This document shows, one piece after another, positions 1-8,990 of a stretch of DNA of 64,000 nt. The translations under genes and the position numbers were made by a program. The stretch's first letter is position 1. Each line of letters begins with the position of its first letter. The DNA comes from Allohahella sp002354735 (GTDB lineage: Bacteria; Pseudomonadota; Gammaproteobacteria; Pseudomonadales; Oleiphilaceae): assembly GCF_047946665.1 (NCBI RefSeq), contig NZ_CP172312.1, forward strand, positions 2,604,001 to 2,668,000. Reading direction: 5' to 3'. The notes beneath the pieces are model-generated. The model ran no database searches, was not told where the DNA came from, and worked only from the letters and a program-made list of their open reading frames with translations.

Positions 1-1507
1 GGTAGGGCGCGTGATCCTTGCCTACACCATGTTGATGGCTGATGGTGCCGCCATGCTCGACAATTATCCTCGACGTGCTGTGTTTCAGTTTTGCCCAGGT
101 CTTCAATGTTTCGTCATAGCTGGCCTGACAAGGGAACACGTAGGTCGTGTATATCGAGCAGCCCTGGCTGTAAACGTGAGAGAGATGGGTGAATACGTGT
201 GTCTTTGGTCCGGTAGTGCGCAGATTGTCTTCGATGGCATTGAGCAGACGGTCGACATTGCGCCAGTTGGTAGCGGTTTCCAGCGTATCCACTACGTAGC
301 CCTGCTGCCACAGGGCCTCCCGCAGATAGGGCATCATGAAGCGCTTTTCTGCCCATTTCCGTCCGAGCAGTTCACCGGTCGACACAGCGCCAAAATCGCT
401 GAGGACGTGCTTGAGCTGCTGTTTCACCGCGCTCACCTGGGCACGGCTACCGGTGACGCCAAGCGTCATCATGCACTTACCCTCAGCGGCGCCACGCCAG
501 CCGAGATAGCGTTCCAGCCAGGCGATCTGTCCCGGATGTCCCGCAAGTGCGAGCTGCGTTTCTGTTTCCACGGCGTTCGAGACCCGCAGCATCGATAGCT
601 GAGTCCGGCTCTGCACCAGGGCGCGGGCGGCATCGCGTGCTTTAGTCCAGTTTGGGAGGAAGAAGGCGAGGAAAGTCTCCTTCTCTGCGAGGCGGGTTAC
701 CCTCACCTTGACCTCGGTGAGGATGCCCATGCGGCCTTCGCTACCCAGGCACCATTCGCGCAGATCAGGTCCGGCTGCCGAGGCTGGAAAGGCCGGTATG
801 TCGAGTGCTTCGCCATCGCCACGCATCAGTTCGACACGACCACCGGCAAAGAGCTGTTCGATGCGGCCATAACGAAGGGATTGTTGGCCACTGGATCTGG
901 TAACAACCCAGCCACCGAGGGTCGATAGCTCAAAGGACTGGGGAAAGTGCCCCAGCGTAAAGCCTTTCGCGCGTAACTGAGCTTCCAGGTGTGGTCCAGC
1001 AACGCCGGCTCCGAATGTCGCGATCTGACTCTCTTCGTCGAGATCCTGCAGACTGTTCATGCGCGACAGCGAAACGGTGAGCACGGGTTTGGACGTGCCC
1101 TCGACGGGATTGACGTGACCAGCCACGCTGGTGCCTCCGCCATAGGGAATCACGACAATATCATGACGCGCGCAGTGCACCAGCAGCTTGCGCACATCAG
1201 CACTGGAGCGTGGGAAGGCAACAGCGTCAGGAAAGGCACCGAAGCGGCCACTTCTCATGGCAAGCCAGTCAGCGAGGCTCTGCCCACGGGCATGACGAAT
1301 TCTGCTTTCGGCGTCGTGCATCACGTCAACGCCTGTTGCCTCAGCTATGCCCTGCAGACGTGAAGGCGGTACAAGCGCTTTCACCGCTTCCAGCTTGGCA
1401 TCAGGCAAAGGATAGCCTGCGCCTACTCGTTCGCCGAGGAAGGCCAGGCCCTGTTCGGGCAGATCCATAGCGGTGGCGGTATCGCCCCATCCGTTCCATC
1501 GTCGCAT
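1..1507 (-). CDS. FAD-binding oxidase of the alkyl-dihydroxyacetonephosphate synthase type (3' end cut off)
   Basis: The minus frame is open from an ATG at 1507 to the left edge, giving 502 residues without a stop. The N-terminus starts MRRWNGWGD. A PCMH-type FAD-binding domain follows, with PYGGGTSVAGHV (about residues 121-132) and a second FAD stretch around TLGGWVVTRSSGQQS. Near the edge is GGTISHQHGVGKDHAPY, the His-rich motif typical of alkyl-DHAP synthase and related FAD-linked oxidases. Family members either make ether-lipid precursors (acyl-DHAP to alkyl-DHAP) or oxidise 2-hydroxy acids. The HQHGVGKDH form fits the AGPS-like group better than glycolate oxidase. The substrate is inferred only. 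The protein should be cytosolic or membrane-associated. It is divergent from the AraC regulator at 1640, which may control it. Confidence 0.85.
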   Translation of the reverse strand, partial: MRRWNGWGDTATAMDLPEQGLAFLGERVGAGYPLPDAKLEAVKALVPPSRLQGIAEATGVDVMHDAESRIRHARGQSLADWLAMRSGRFGAFPDAVAFPRSSADVRKLLVHCARHDIVVIPYGGGTSVAGHVNPVEGTSKPVLTVSLSRMNSLQDLDEESQIATFGAGVAGPHLEAQLRAKGFTLGHFPQSFELSTLGGWVVTRSSGQQSLRYGRIEQLFAGGRVELMRGDGEALDIPAFPASAAGPDLREWCLGSEGRMGILTEVKVRVTRLAEKETFLAFFLPNWTKARDAARALVQSRTQLSMLRVSNAVETETQLALAGHPGQIAWLERYLGWRGAAEGKCMMTLGVTGSRAQVSAVKQQLKHVLSDFGAVSTGELLGRKWAEKRFMMPYLREALWQQGYVVDTLETATNWRNVDRLLNAIEDNLRTTGPKTHVFTHLSHVYSQGCSIYTTYVFPCQASYDETLKTWAKLKHSTSRIIVEHGGTISHQHGVGKDHAPY

Positions 1508-1639
1508 TGCAGTGGCTCCAGTCGTGTGATCGAGATGCTGCATCCTAGCGCATTGGCAGAATTAGTCAGTGTCACTTACGGACAGGGGCGTGTATCATTT
1601 TGCGACATCATCAATCGAAACTTTCGTCACTGTCACGCC

Positions 1640-2797
1640 ATGACCACAGCCACGTACACCTCAGCACAGGCGCCTGGACTGGTATCCCGGCCTGCTGCCC
1701 TGCAATATCTGCTGGCGGCTGGCGCGATGGGTCTGGATACGGCGCGTGCCTGTCAGGCAGCCGGGCTCTCTTTTGACGAGGTACTCGACAAGTCAGGCGG
1801 CATGCTGACCGGAGTCCAGCTTGCACAGATCCTGCAGAACCTGCTGCTACAGTCGGACGACCCCTTGCTGGGTTTGAAGAGTGGCGCCTTCGTGCAGCCC
1901 GGCAGCTATTCCGCCCTTGGCTATATTCTTATGAGCTGCAAGACCATAGGCCAGGCGGTCCACCGCATCGCGCCCTACGAGAAGCTGGTGGGCGATATGG
2001 GAACGACGCATTTGCTGACTGGCTCTGCCTTGCCAACGCTTTCGGACAAGCGCCCTGCCAGCGATAGCTCTCTGCTTGGAGTAGAATGGCGCTGCAGCTT
2101 CAGGGTACCCGAATTGAGACGGCTCATGGTAGATAACGTCTTCGCCTCATGGACTCAGTATGCGCGCTGGCTGGCCAATGAAGACACGCTGATGCCGCAG
2201 GCAGTCCTGCTTCGCCGGCCTGAGCCTGAGCCTGCCGAACGTCTGCGATATGAGGAGGTCTTTGGCCAGACGCTGTATTTCGAAGCCAAGATCGACTGCA
2301 TCGTTATCCGCACCACTGATCTGTCCAGAACGCTTCGACAACCCGACGAGGGACTGCTGCAAACGCTGGAGCGGCATGCAGAACTCCAGTTGAAGGGCCT
2401 GGCGGACAGGAGCCGGCATTACAGCAAGCCAGAGGCCGTAACGGGTGAAGATTTCGTTCCGGCTGTGGAACGCGCCATTGCCGAGGCACTGATACTGGGC
2501 AGTGTCGATCAGACCCTCATTGCGTCTGAACTGGGCATCACCCCGCGAACGCTACAGCGCAGGCTCAGTTCAGCGGGCCTCCGCTTCAGCCACTTGGTCG
2601 AACGTGCCCGCATCGCAGAGGCCTGCCGACTCCTCGAAGACGATACCCGCGACCCGCCGATGGCCATTGCGGAGATCGCCTCGCGCCTGGGTTATCAGGA
2701 GCCACGTTCGTTACATCGCGCATTTCGCCGGGCTACCGGCACGACGCCGGGCGCATGGCGCGAACAACACCGCGCGTCTAGTGCCCCGCCTGGTTAG
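1640..2797 (+). CDS. AraC-family transcriptional regulator (OruR/ArgR-like)
   Basis: I chose the ATG at 1640 (MTTATYTSAQAPGL, 385 residues). The open frame extends further upstream, but without family-like sequence. The N-terminal ~200 residues match the arabinose-binding-like ligand domain of long AraC regulators (LLAAGAMGLDTARACQAAGL...SYSALGYILMSCKTIGQAV). The C-terminus is a double helix-turn-helix: SELGITPRTLQRRLSSAGL, then IAEIASRLGYQEPRSLHRAFRR and a TGTTPGAWR tail. Such proteins activate a neighbouring catabolic or lipid gene on binding a small effector. It is divergent from the FAD oxidase and convergent with the racemase-like gene, overlapping its stop by 4 bp (2794-2797). The effector is unknown. 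Confidence 0.88.
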   Translation: MTTATYTSAQAPGLVSRPAALQYLLAAGAMGLDTARACQAAGLSFDEVLDKSGGMLTGVQLAQILQNLLLQSDDPLLGLKSGAFVQPGSYSALGYILMSCKTIGQAVHRIAPYEKLVGDMGTTHLLTGSALPTLSDKRPASDSSLLGVEWRCSFRVPELRRLMVDNVFASWTQYARWLANEDTLMPQAVLLRRPEPEPAERLRYEEVFGQTLYFEAKIDCIVIRTTDLSRTLRQPDEGLLQTLERHAELQLKGLADRSRHYSKPEAVTGEDFVPAVERAIAEALILGSVDQTLIASELGITPRTLQRRLSSAGLRFSHLVERARIAEACRLLEDDTRDPPMAIAEIASRLGYQEPRSLHRAFRRATGTTPGAWREQHRASSAPPG

Positions 2798-4050
2798 CGT
2801 TCAGCCTGTTTCAGCCCTCTTGGCCCGAAGACGCCCTCGCCTTCCAGCACGCCTAATTCGTCCTCGTCGAAGCCGAGCTCCTGCATGACCGCGAGCGTGT
2901 CTTCGCCCAGCGCGGCACCGCTGAAAGCCGGTAGCGGGCGACCTCGGTCCTCGCCTTGTTGCATTACTACGGCAGGCGCGAGTTGACGGGAAAGATTCCC
3001 GCTCGCCCTGTCTTCGATCTCCACGAACATGTCCCGCTCTTCAAAAAGTGGATGCCGCGCCGACTCGTCCAGGGTGAACACGGGTTCGACGCAGGCATCG
3101 ACATTGGCAAAGAGCTTGATCCACTCCTGTTGGGAGCGGGTGCGGAAGATTTCGCGAAGCGCTTCACGACTCTTCGCCCGATCCTCCGGACGCTGGCTCA
3201 CCATCGTTGGCACCAGATGTCGGATATCCAAGGCCGCGCAAAGCGCCTGAGCAAATTGCGGCTCCAGCGCACCGGCGGCCATGTATCGGCCGTCGGACGT
3301 TTCGAAATAGTTGTAGGCTCCAGCCCCATTGAGCACATCGCTTTCGAGGCTCGGCACCACCCCACCTGCGAGCACTGCAGCCATGCTCATGTGGTTCAAG
3401 GCCAGTGCAGCGTCAGTCATGGACACATCGAGATGTACGCCTTCCCCCGTCCTCTGGCGATGGATCACGGCTGCAAGCACATTCATCACAGCCTGATGCG
3501 AGCCGCCCGCCACATCGGCAATCTGTATACCGCTCACGGCGGGTCCTTCAGCGGCGTGGCCACTATAGGAGCTGATACCAGCAAGTCCGAGGTAGTTGAT
3601 GTCGTGTCCCGCACGCTGGCTGAACTGGCCGTACTGACCGTAGCCAGTGATCGAGCAGTAGATGAGCTGCGGCCACTGTTGTTTCAAGGCTTCATAGGAG
3701 AGGCCGAACCTGTCCATGACCCCTGGGCGGAACTGCTCCACGATTATGTCGTAGTCTTCGAGCAGTCGCTTGACCACCGACACGGCCCCCGGCTTTTTCA
3801 GGTCCAGACCAAGTGAACGCTTGCCGCGGTTGAGATAGGCATGCGCAGCGGATCCATCGCCCTGTCGCGGTGGCAGCAACCTAAGGAAGTCAGGACGTGT
3901 CGGAGATTCGATGCGCAACACATCCGCCCCGAGGTCAGCCAGCATCATGGTGGCGCAGGGCCCTGGTAGCAGTGTGCTGAAATCAAGCACTTTCAGTCCA
4001 TCGAGTAGTCTGAATCCGGTCTTGCCCTGAGCCATGCGCGTCGCCTTCAT
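2794..4050 (-). CDS. CoA-transferase family III protein, alpha-methylacyl-CoA racemase-like
   Basis: The protein has 418 residues and the CaiB/BaiF fold signature from the start (GLKVLDFSTLLPGPCATMMLADLGAD, about 18-43). Three positions fit the racemase branch: His149-Asp150 in AGHDINYLGLAG, Asp179 in QIADVAGG and Glu263 in GALEPQF. In known alpha-methylacyl-CoA racemases the catalytic His, Asp and Glu sit in these motifs, so I favour a racemase that epimerises 2-methylacyl-CoA esters over a CoA transferase. That activity feeds branched-chain fatty-acid or sterol side-chain beta-oxidation. The assignment within the family is an inference from motifs. The gene is divergent from the GbsR-type regulator. 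Confidence 0.88.
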   Translation of the reverse strand: MKATRMAQGKTGFRLLDGLKVLDFSTLLPGPCATMMLADLGADVLRIESPTRPDFLRLLPPRQGDGSAAHAYLNRGKRSLGLDLKKPGAVSVVKRLLEDYDIIVEQFRPGVMDRFGLSYEALKQQWPQLIYCSITGYGQYGQFSQRAGHDINYLGLAGISSYSGHAAEGPAVSGIQIADVAGGSHQAVMNVLAAVIHRQRTGEGVHLDVSMTDAALALNHMSMAAVLAGGVVPSLESDVLNGAGAYNYFETSDGRYMAAGALEPQFAQALCAALDIRHLVPTMVSQRPEDRAKSREALREIFRTRSQQEWIKLFANVDACVEPVFTLDESARHPLFEERDMFVEIEDRASGNLSRQLAPAVVMQQGEDRGRPLPAFSGAALGEDTLAVMQELGFDEDELGVLEGEGVFGPRGLKQAER

Positions 4051-4130
4051 TACTGTTCATGAAATTTGAGTGGCGGATGCTAACGGTTCGCGGTTGTGCC
4101 CGCCAATGATCGATTTGATCACTCGCTGTG
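4051..4130. promoter_or_regulatory. Divergent promoter region with repeats (racemase / GbsR)
   Basis: This 80-bp divergent gap carries an interrupted inverted repeat, TGATC-GATTT-GATCA (4107-4121). It also carries TACTGTTCA (4051-4059), which runs into the perfect palindrome TTCATGAA (4056-4063). A second exact TACTGTTCA lies at 4169-4177, just inside the regulator gene. Repeats on both sides of the divergent starts suggest binding sites for the adjacent GbsR/MarR-like protein. That is an inference. I could not place a convincing -35/-10 pair. Confidence 0.35.
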
Positions 4131-4667
4131 ATGAAAATGGTAATTGCGGATTCTGAAATCAATGTTCATACTGTTCAATCAACACTAAACAAAGCGAACA
4201 TTTCAGTGACCAAGTCCCAGGAATCTGCCATCTCCGAATTCATCGAGCGCCTTGGCATGGTGACGCAAGCCGACGGTCTGTCCAGAATCGCCGGGCGAAT
4301 TATGGGATTTCTCATCATCCACGGCGGGCCTTTCAGTTTCTCGGAACTGGCTCAACGGCTGCAGGTCAGTCGCGGTAGCATCAGCACCAATACGAGACTG
4401 CTCGAAACCATCGGCGTCATCGAGCGGGTCTCCATGCCCGGTGATCGACAGGATTATTTTCAGATCCGGAATAAACCTTACGACGAACTGTTACGCGGGT
4501 CCGTTCTTCGACTGCGGAAAGCTCGTGAAGTCGTCCTGACGGCTGAAAAGGATATTCCCGATACGCTCGACGCCGCGCATCAGCGGCTTCGGGAACTACG
4601 GGAGTTCTACGAAATGCTCATCGTCAACACAGAAGCCATCGTCCATAAAGAGAGTGCACAGTCATGA
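4131..4667 (+). CDS. GbsR/MarR-family transcriptional regulator
   Basis: The product has about 178 residues. I start it at ATG 4131; a GTG lies directly before it. A winged helix-turn-helix occupies the middle: RIAGRIMGFLIIHGGPFSFSELAQ, then LQVSRGSISTNTRLLETIGVIERVSMPGDRQDYF. A C-terminal helical dimerisation arm follows. GbsR-family proteins repress osmolyte or efflux genes. Its stop overlaps the start of the membrane-fusion protein gene (ATGA at 4664-4667), so it is probably the first gene of the three-gene pump operon and its local repressor. The inducing ligand is unknown. Confidence 0.85.
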   Translation: MKMVIADSEINVHTVQSTLNKANISVTKSQESAISEFIERLGMVTQADGLSRIAGRIMGFLIIHGGPFSFSELAQRLQVSRGSISTNTRLLETIGVIERVSMPGDRQDYFQIRNKPYDELLRGSVLRLRKAREVVLTAEKDIPDTLDAAHQRLRELREFYEMLIVNTEAIVHKESAQS

Positions 4668-5788
4668 AACAGTCGCATGTCATTGCACTGCTCGCCACTC
4701 TGGCGCTGGTGGTCTGGATGGGCTTCGGCATACTCTCCCCCTCGGCTGGTTCCGAGCCGGCTGTCGGAGAGGACAAGCTGAGCGCTGACGCAGCCGTCAA
4801 GTCACAGATGCTGGTGGAAACGCAAACACTGCAGGCAGAAGACATCGAGCGGACCATCCTGTCTCTGGGGCAGGTCGAGCCCGATCGGACAGTGACTATT
4901 CGCAGCGAGCTCGAAGGCCGCATCACAGCAGTGCCTGTCAATGCGGGCGCCTATGTAGAAGCAGGTACCGTGATCGCTCAGATGGACAGGAGCGAGTGGC
5001 TTGCCGCTCTGAACAAGGGGCAGGCCGTATTCAATGAACGCAAGGCGGCGTGGGAGCGGCTCAGGGCACTCAGCGACAAGGGATACCAGTCACGTAACCT
5101 TATCGATGAGGCGTATTCTGCCTATCAAGTCGCTGAAGCCGAACTCGATATACTCAAACGCAACCTGCGCAATACCGAAATCGTAGCGCCTTTCAATGGT
5201 GTCATCGATCATCGTGCAGTAGAAATAGGCGACTTCGTGACGGTCAATGGCGCCATTGCCACCCTGGTAGATAACGACCCCCTAATCGTGACCGCGCAGA
5301 TTTCACAAAGCGATATCGATGAGGTCGAGGTGGGTAGCACGGCGAAGGTAGACTTCCCAAATGGACGACAGGCCGAAGGCACGCTGCGCTTCATCGCTAC
5401 ACAAGCGGCGTCCGCCACCCGGACTTTCCGCGTCGAAATCGAAGTACCGAATCCTGAATTGAGCCTGCGCTCTGGCACCAGTGCCGAGGCCCGAATACCA
5501 ACAGGACATGTAACGGCCCATTTCATCTCCCCTGCCCTGTTGACGCTGGATGATGCCGGCAGGATCGGCATCAAGACAGTCGACGAGCACAATGTCGTCG
5601 AGTTCCATTCGGTCAAGATCGAGCTGACCGAGACCGCTGGCATCTGGGTCAGCGGCCTGCCAGTGCGTGCGGAGGTCATCGCGGTCGGACAGGGCTTCGT
5701 CCGTGAGGGTGAGACCGTCCGCACTGGCGCACGGCCTGCTGATGAGCGGCCAGCCCAGCCGCCACTGCCTGCGATCGCAGCGCAATGA
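4664..5788 (+). CDS. RND efflux periplasmic adaptor (membrane fusion protein)
   Basis: The product has 374 residues with one N-terminal membrane anchor (VIALLATLALVVWMGFGIL) and no lipobox cysteine. The HlyD/AcrA plan is visible. The first half of the lipoyl domain is at about 75-105 (GRITAVPVNAGAYVEAGTVIAQMD). A coiled-coil hairpin follows (ERKAAWERLRALSDKGYQS...). The second half is at about 168-185 (IVAPFNGVIDHRAVEIGDFV), followed by beta-barrel domains. It bridges the inner-membrane permease to an outer-membrane channel. It shares ATGA overlaps with the regulator before it and the permease after it. No TolC-like gene is present, so the outer channel must be encoded elsewhere. Confidence 0.9.
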   Translation: MKQSHVIALLATLALVVWMGFGILSPSAGSEPAVGEDKLSADAAVKSQMLVETQTLQAEDIERTILSLGQVEPDRTVTIRSELEGRITAVPVNAGAYVEAGTVIAQMDRSEWLAALNKGQAVFNERKAAWERLRALSDKGYQSRNLIDEAYSAYQVAEAELDILKRNLRNTEIVAPFNGVIDHRAVEIGDFVTVNGAIATLVDNDPLIVTAQISQSDIDEVEVGSTAKVDFPNGRQAEGTLRFIATQAASATRTFRVEIEVPNPELSLRSGTSAEARIPTGHVTAHFISPALLTLDDAGRIGIKTVDEHNVVEFHSVKIELTETAGIWVSGLPVRAEVIAVGQGFVREGETVRTGARPADERPAQPPLPAIAAQ

Positions 5789-8700
5789 ATGCCTTGATCG
5801 ATGCCGCGTTCAGTCGCGGCCGTACCGTCATCATGCTCTTTGTCATCATCCTCGGTGCGGGCGCGCTAGCCTATCTTGGTATTCCGAAGGAGTCTGAACC
5901 TGACATTCCGATTCCAACCATTTATGTATCCGTGACTCATGAAGGCATCTCCCCGGGTGATGCCGAACGTCTGCTCGCCAAGCCGCTCGAAAAGGAACTG
6001 CAGACACTCGAAGGTCTGAAGGAAATGCGGACCACTGCAGCCGAGGGCTATGCCTCGGTGGTGCTGGAATTCGACGCAGGTTTCGATGCAGACAAGGCGC
6101 TGCAGGATGTGCGCGAGAAGGTGGACCTGGCCAAGGTCGAGCTACCAGCCGATAGCGAAGAGCCTCGCGTTACCGAAATCAATACTGCGCTGTTCCCGGT
6201 GCTGACCGTCGTCCTGTCCGGTCAAGTGCCAGAGCGCACCCTGGTCACACTGGCCCGGGATCTGAAAGACAAGGTCGAGTCGCTGGCCGGTGTGCTCGAA
6301 GTCGATATCGGTGGTGATCGTGAGGAGGTGCTGGAGATCATCGCCAACCCGTCGGTCATGGAAACCTACGATATCTCCTATAACGACGTCTTTGCGCTCG
6401 TACAGCGCAATAACCGCCTGGTGGCAGCTGGCGCGCTGGATACCGGCGCGGGTCGAATGGTACTCAAGGTGCCGGGTCTGATCGAAGACCTGGACGATGT
6501 CATGAGCCTGCCGATCAAGGTTGCCGGTAATACCGTGGTCACCTTCCGCGATGTCGCTGATATACGCCGGACCTATAAGGACCCTGACAGCTTCGCGCGC
6601 GTCGCTGGTGAGCCGGCCCTGGTACTGGAAATTTCCAAACGTAGTGGCGCGAACATCATCGCGACGATTGCGGATATTCGTGCACTTATCGAGGCCGAGC
6701 AGAAGATCTGGCCTGAAGGGCTCAAGGTCAGTTTCCTGCAGGACAAGTCGGAGCAGATCAAGACCATGCTCGGTGACCTCGAGAACAACGTGATCACAGC
6801 CGTCGTGCTGGTGATGATTGTGATCGTGGCTGCCCTGGGCGGTCGACCGGCGATACTAGTGGGCCTCGCCATTCCGGGATCTTTCCTGGCCGGCATGCTG
6901 GTGCTGGATGCCATGGGCATCACACTGAATATCGTCGTGCTATTCAGTCTCATTCTCGTCGTCGGCATGCTCGTGGACGGGGCTATCGTGACGACCGAGC
7001 TGGCCGACCGACGCATGGCTGAAGGCGCACCGCGCAAAGAAGCCTATGCTTTCGCCGCAAAGCGCATGGCATGGCCCATCATTACCTCGACAGCCACTAC
7101 GCTGGCCGTTTTCATCCCCCTGGTGTTCTGGCCGGGTATCGTCGGCGAGTTCATGAAGTTCCTGCCGATCACGGTGCTCATCACGCTGGCAGCATCCATT
7201 GCCATGGCGCTGGTGTTCATACCCGTACTGGGCGGCATGATAGCCAGGCCGACGGATGTGGAGAATCTCAAAACCGGTAATCCGGTCGAAGAAGCGAAGG
7301 GATTTACTCGCAGCTATCTGAACCTTGTTGCGGCACTGTTGCGGCACCCTGGAAAAACGCTGGCGACAGCCATCTTCATCACTGTCGGCACTTACGTGGC
7401 CTATGGCAGCTTCGGCCGCGGCGTCGAGTTCTTTCCCAGTACCGAACCGGATTTTGCGCAGGTTCAGGTGCAGGCACGTGGCGATCTTTCTGTGCTGGAA
7501 CGTGACGCGCTGGTGCGTCAGGTTGAAGCGCGTCTACTGGAGGTGCCGGAACTGAAGACTGTGTACTCGCGCACCATCGGTGGCGGCGCGCAGGGCGATC
7601 AGAATCGGACTGCAGACACGATTGGGGTGATTCAGATCGAATTCATCGACTGGTCGAAGAGGGCGCGTGCTGAAGTCATCATCCCGCGCCTGCGAAAGCT
7701 TGTTGCTGACATCCCCGGCATCGTGATTCAGGTCAGGGAGCAGGAGTCGGGGCCTTCTGGCGGAAAACCAGTGCAGATGGAAGTCAGCGCACGTGATCCA
7801 GCCCTGCTGGAAGCTTCTGTCGTGAAGTTACGAGGCTTGCTGGACAAGCTTGGGGGTTTTGAGGACGTGACCGACAACCGTGCGCTGCCCAGCATCGAAT
7901 GGCAACTGCATGTGGATCGCGCCAAGGCCGCCCTGTATGGCGCAGATGTTGCCCTGCTCGGCGACGCCGTGAAGATGCTTACCACAGGCATCCAGCTGGC
8001 GGAGTACCGACCGGACGACACCGACGACGCTGTCGACATCCGTCTGCGATTCCCACTGGACGAGCGCAACCTGGAGCGTATCAAGCAGCTTCGCGTACCG
8101 ACCAGCGAGGGGCAGATACCGGTGAGCAATTTCCTCACACTGCAACCGGCGCAGAAGACCGGCTCGCTCAGCCGCACCGATGGCAGGCGCGTCATGACCA
8201 TCGAAGCGGATGTCGCCGCTGACCTGCTACCAGATCAGCAGGTTCAGAAAATCAGAGCGGCACTGGCTGAGGTCGGGCTGGATCCTGGCGTGCAAGTGAC
8301 GTTCAAGGGTCAGGATGAAGATCAGCGGGAGACCTCTGCCTTCCTTGGCACCGCCTTCCTGACGGCGATGTTCCTGATGATCACGATACTGGTCACCCAA
8401 TTCAACAGCTTCTATCAAACAGCGCTGGTACTGAGCGCCATTGTGTTCTCGACCGCCGGTGTGCTGCTTGGGCTCATGATCATGGGCCAGCCTTTTGGTA
8501 TCGTCATGGGTGGTATCGGCGTCATCGCGCTTGCGGGTATCGTGGTGAACAACAATATCGTACTCATCGACACCTTCAACGATTTGCGCAAGGCTGGTAT
8601 GTCCCCACGCGAGGCCATCATGCAAACGGTCGCAGAGCGTATGCGGCCGGTGTTGCTGACTTCGGTAACGACGGTACTCGGTCTGCTGCCCATGGTATTT

Positions 8701-8922
8701 GCGATGAACATCGATCTCATCGGCCAGAATATCACCTTCGGTGCGCCGTCGACCCAGTGGTGGGTACAGCTGTCCAGTGCAATTGCAGGCGGTCTGACGC
8801 TGGCCACGTTGTTGACGCTGCTCTTGACGCCCTGTCTACTCATGCTCGGCGAAAATGTGTCTGCAGCACGGAAGCGCCGCCGCGAAGCGCGTGAGCAGCG
8901 CAGACTGGTCTCCGAAGCATGA
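5785..8922 (+). CDS. RND efflux permease (AcrB/MMPL superfamily)
   Basis: At 1045 residues it has normal length for a HAE-type RND permease. There is one N-terminal helix, a large periplasmic loop, a helix bundle around 330-490, a second loop, and a last bundle from ~860. The start MNALIDAAFSRGRTVIMLF and the PKESEPDIPIP element are family-typical. The TM4 proton-relay site reads GMLVDGAIV, with Asp398 kept and Gly399 where AcrB has the second Asp of its DD pair. The conserved TM10 region GGIGVIALAGIVVNNNIVLID is intact. It forms a proton-driven pump with the adaptor just upstream (ATGA overlap). The substrate is unknown. Confidence 0.92.
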   Translation: MNALIDAAFSRGRTVIMLFVIILGAGALAYLGIPKESEPDIPIPTIYVSVTHEGISPGDAERLLAKPLEKELQTLEGLKEMRTTAAEGYASVVLEFDAGFDADKALQDVREKVDLAKVELPADSEEPRVTEINTALFPVLTVVLSGQVPERTLVTLARDLKDKVESLAGVLEVDIGGDREEVLEIIANPSVMETYDISYNDVFALVQRNNRLVAAGALDTGAGRMVLKVPGLIEDLDDVMSLPIKVAGNTVVTFRDVADIRRTYKDPDSFARVAGEPALVLEISKRSGANIIATIADIRALIEAEQKIWPEGLKVSFLQDKSEQIKTMLGDLENNVITAVVLVMIVIVAALGGRPAILVGLAIPGSFLAGMLVLDAMGITLNIVVLFSLILVVGMLVDGAIVTTELADRRMAEGAPRKEAYAFAAKRMAWPIITSTATTLAVFIPLVFWPGIVGEFMKFLPITVLITLAASIAMALVFIPVLGGMIARPTDVENLKTGNPVEEAKGFTRSYLNLVAALLRHPGKTLATAIFITVGTYVAYGSFGRGVEFFPSTEPDFAQVQVQARGDLSVLERDALVRQVEARLLEVPELKTVYSRTIGGGAQGDQNRTADTIGVIQIEFIDWSKRARAEVIIPRLRKLVADIPGIVIQVREQESGPSGGKPVQMEVSARDPALLEASVVKLRGLLDKLGGFEDVTDNRALPSIEWQLHVDRAKAALYGADVALLGDAVKMLTTGIQLAEYRPDDTDDAVDIRLRFPLDERNLERIKQLRVPTSEGQIPVSNFLTLQPAQKTGSLSRTDGRRVMTIEADVAADLLPDQQVQKIRAALAEVGLDPGVQVTFKGQDEDQRETSAFLGTAFLTAMFLMITILVTQFNSFYQTALVLSAIVFSTAGVLLGLMIMGQPFGIVMGGIGVIALAGIVVNNNIVLIDTFNDLRKAGMSPREAIMQTVAERMRPVLLTSVTTVLGLLPMVFAMNIDLIGQNITFGAPSTQWWVQLSSAIAGGLTLATLLTLLLTPCLLMLGENVSAARKRRREAREQRRLVSEA

Positions 8923-8990
8923 GGCTCAAAGCGTGCCGCTGTTACGCCAACATGGCATGATGGCGCACTCTCTCATTGCGTTGGATCAGC

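Noticed and set aside
2956..3816. 286-codon plus-strand open frame
   Set aside because: It is antisense to the racemase-like gene, whose catalytic motifs are intact; the product has no recognisable domain.
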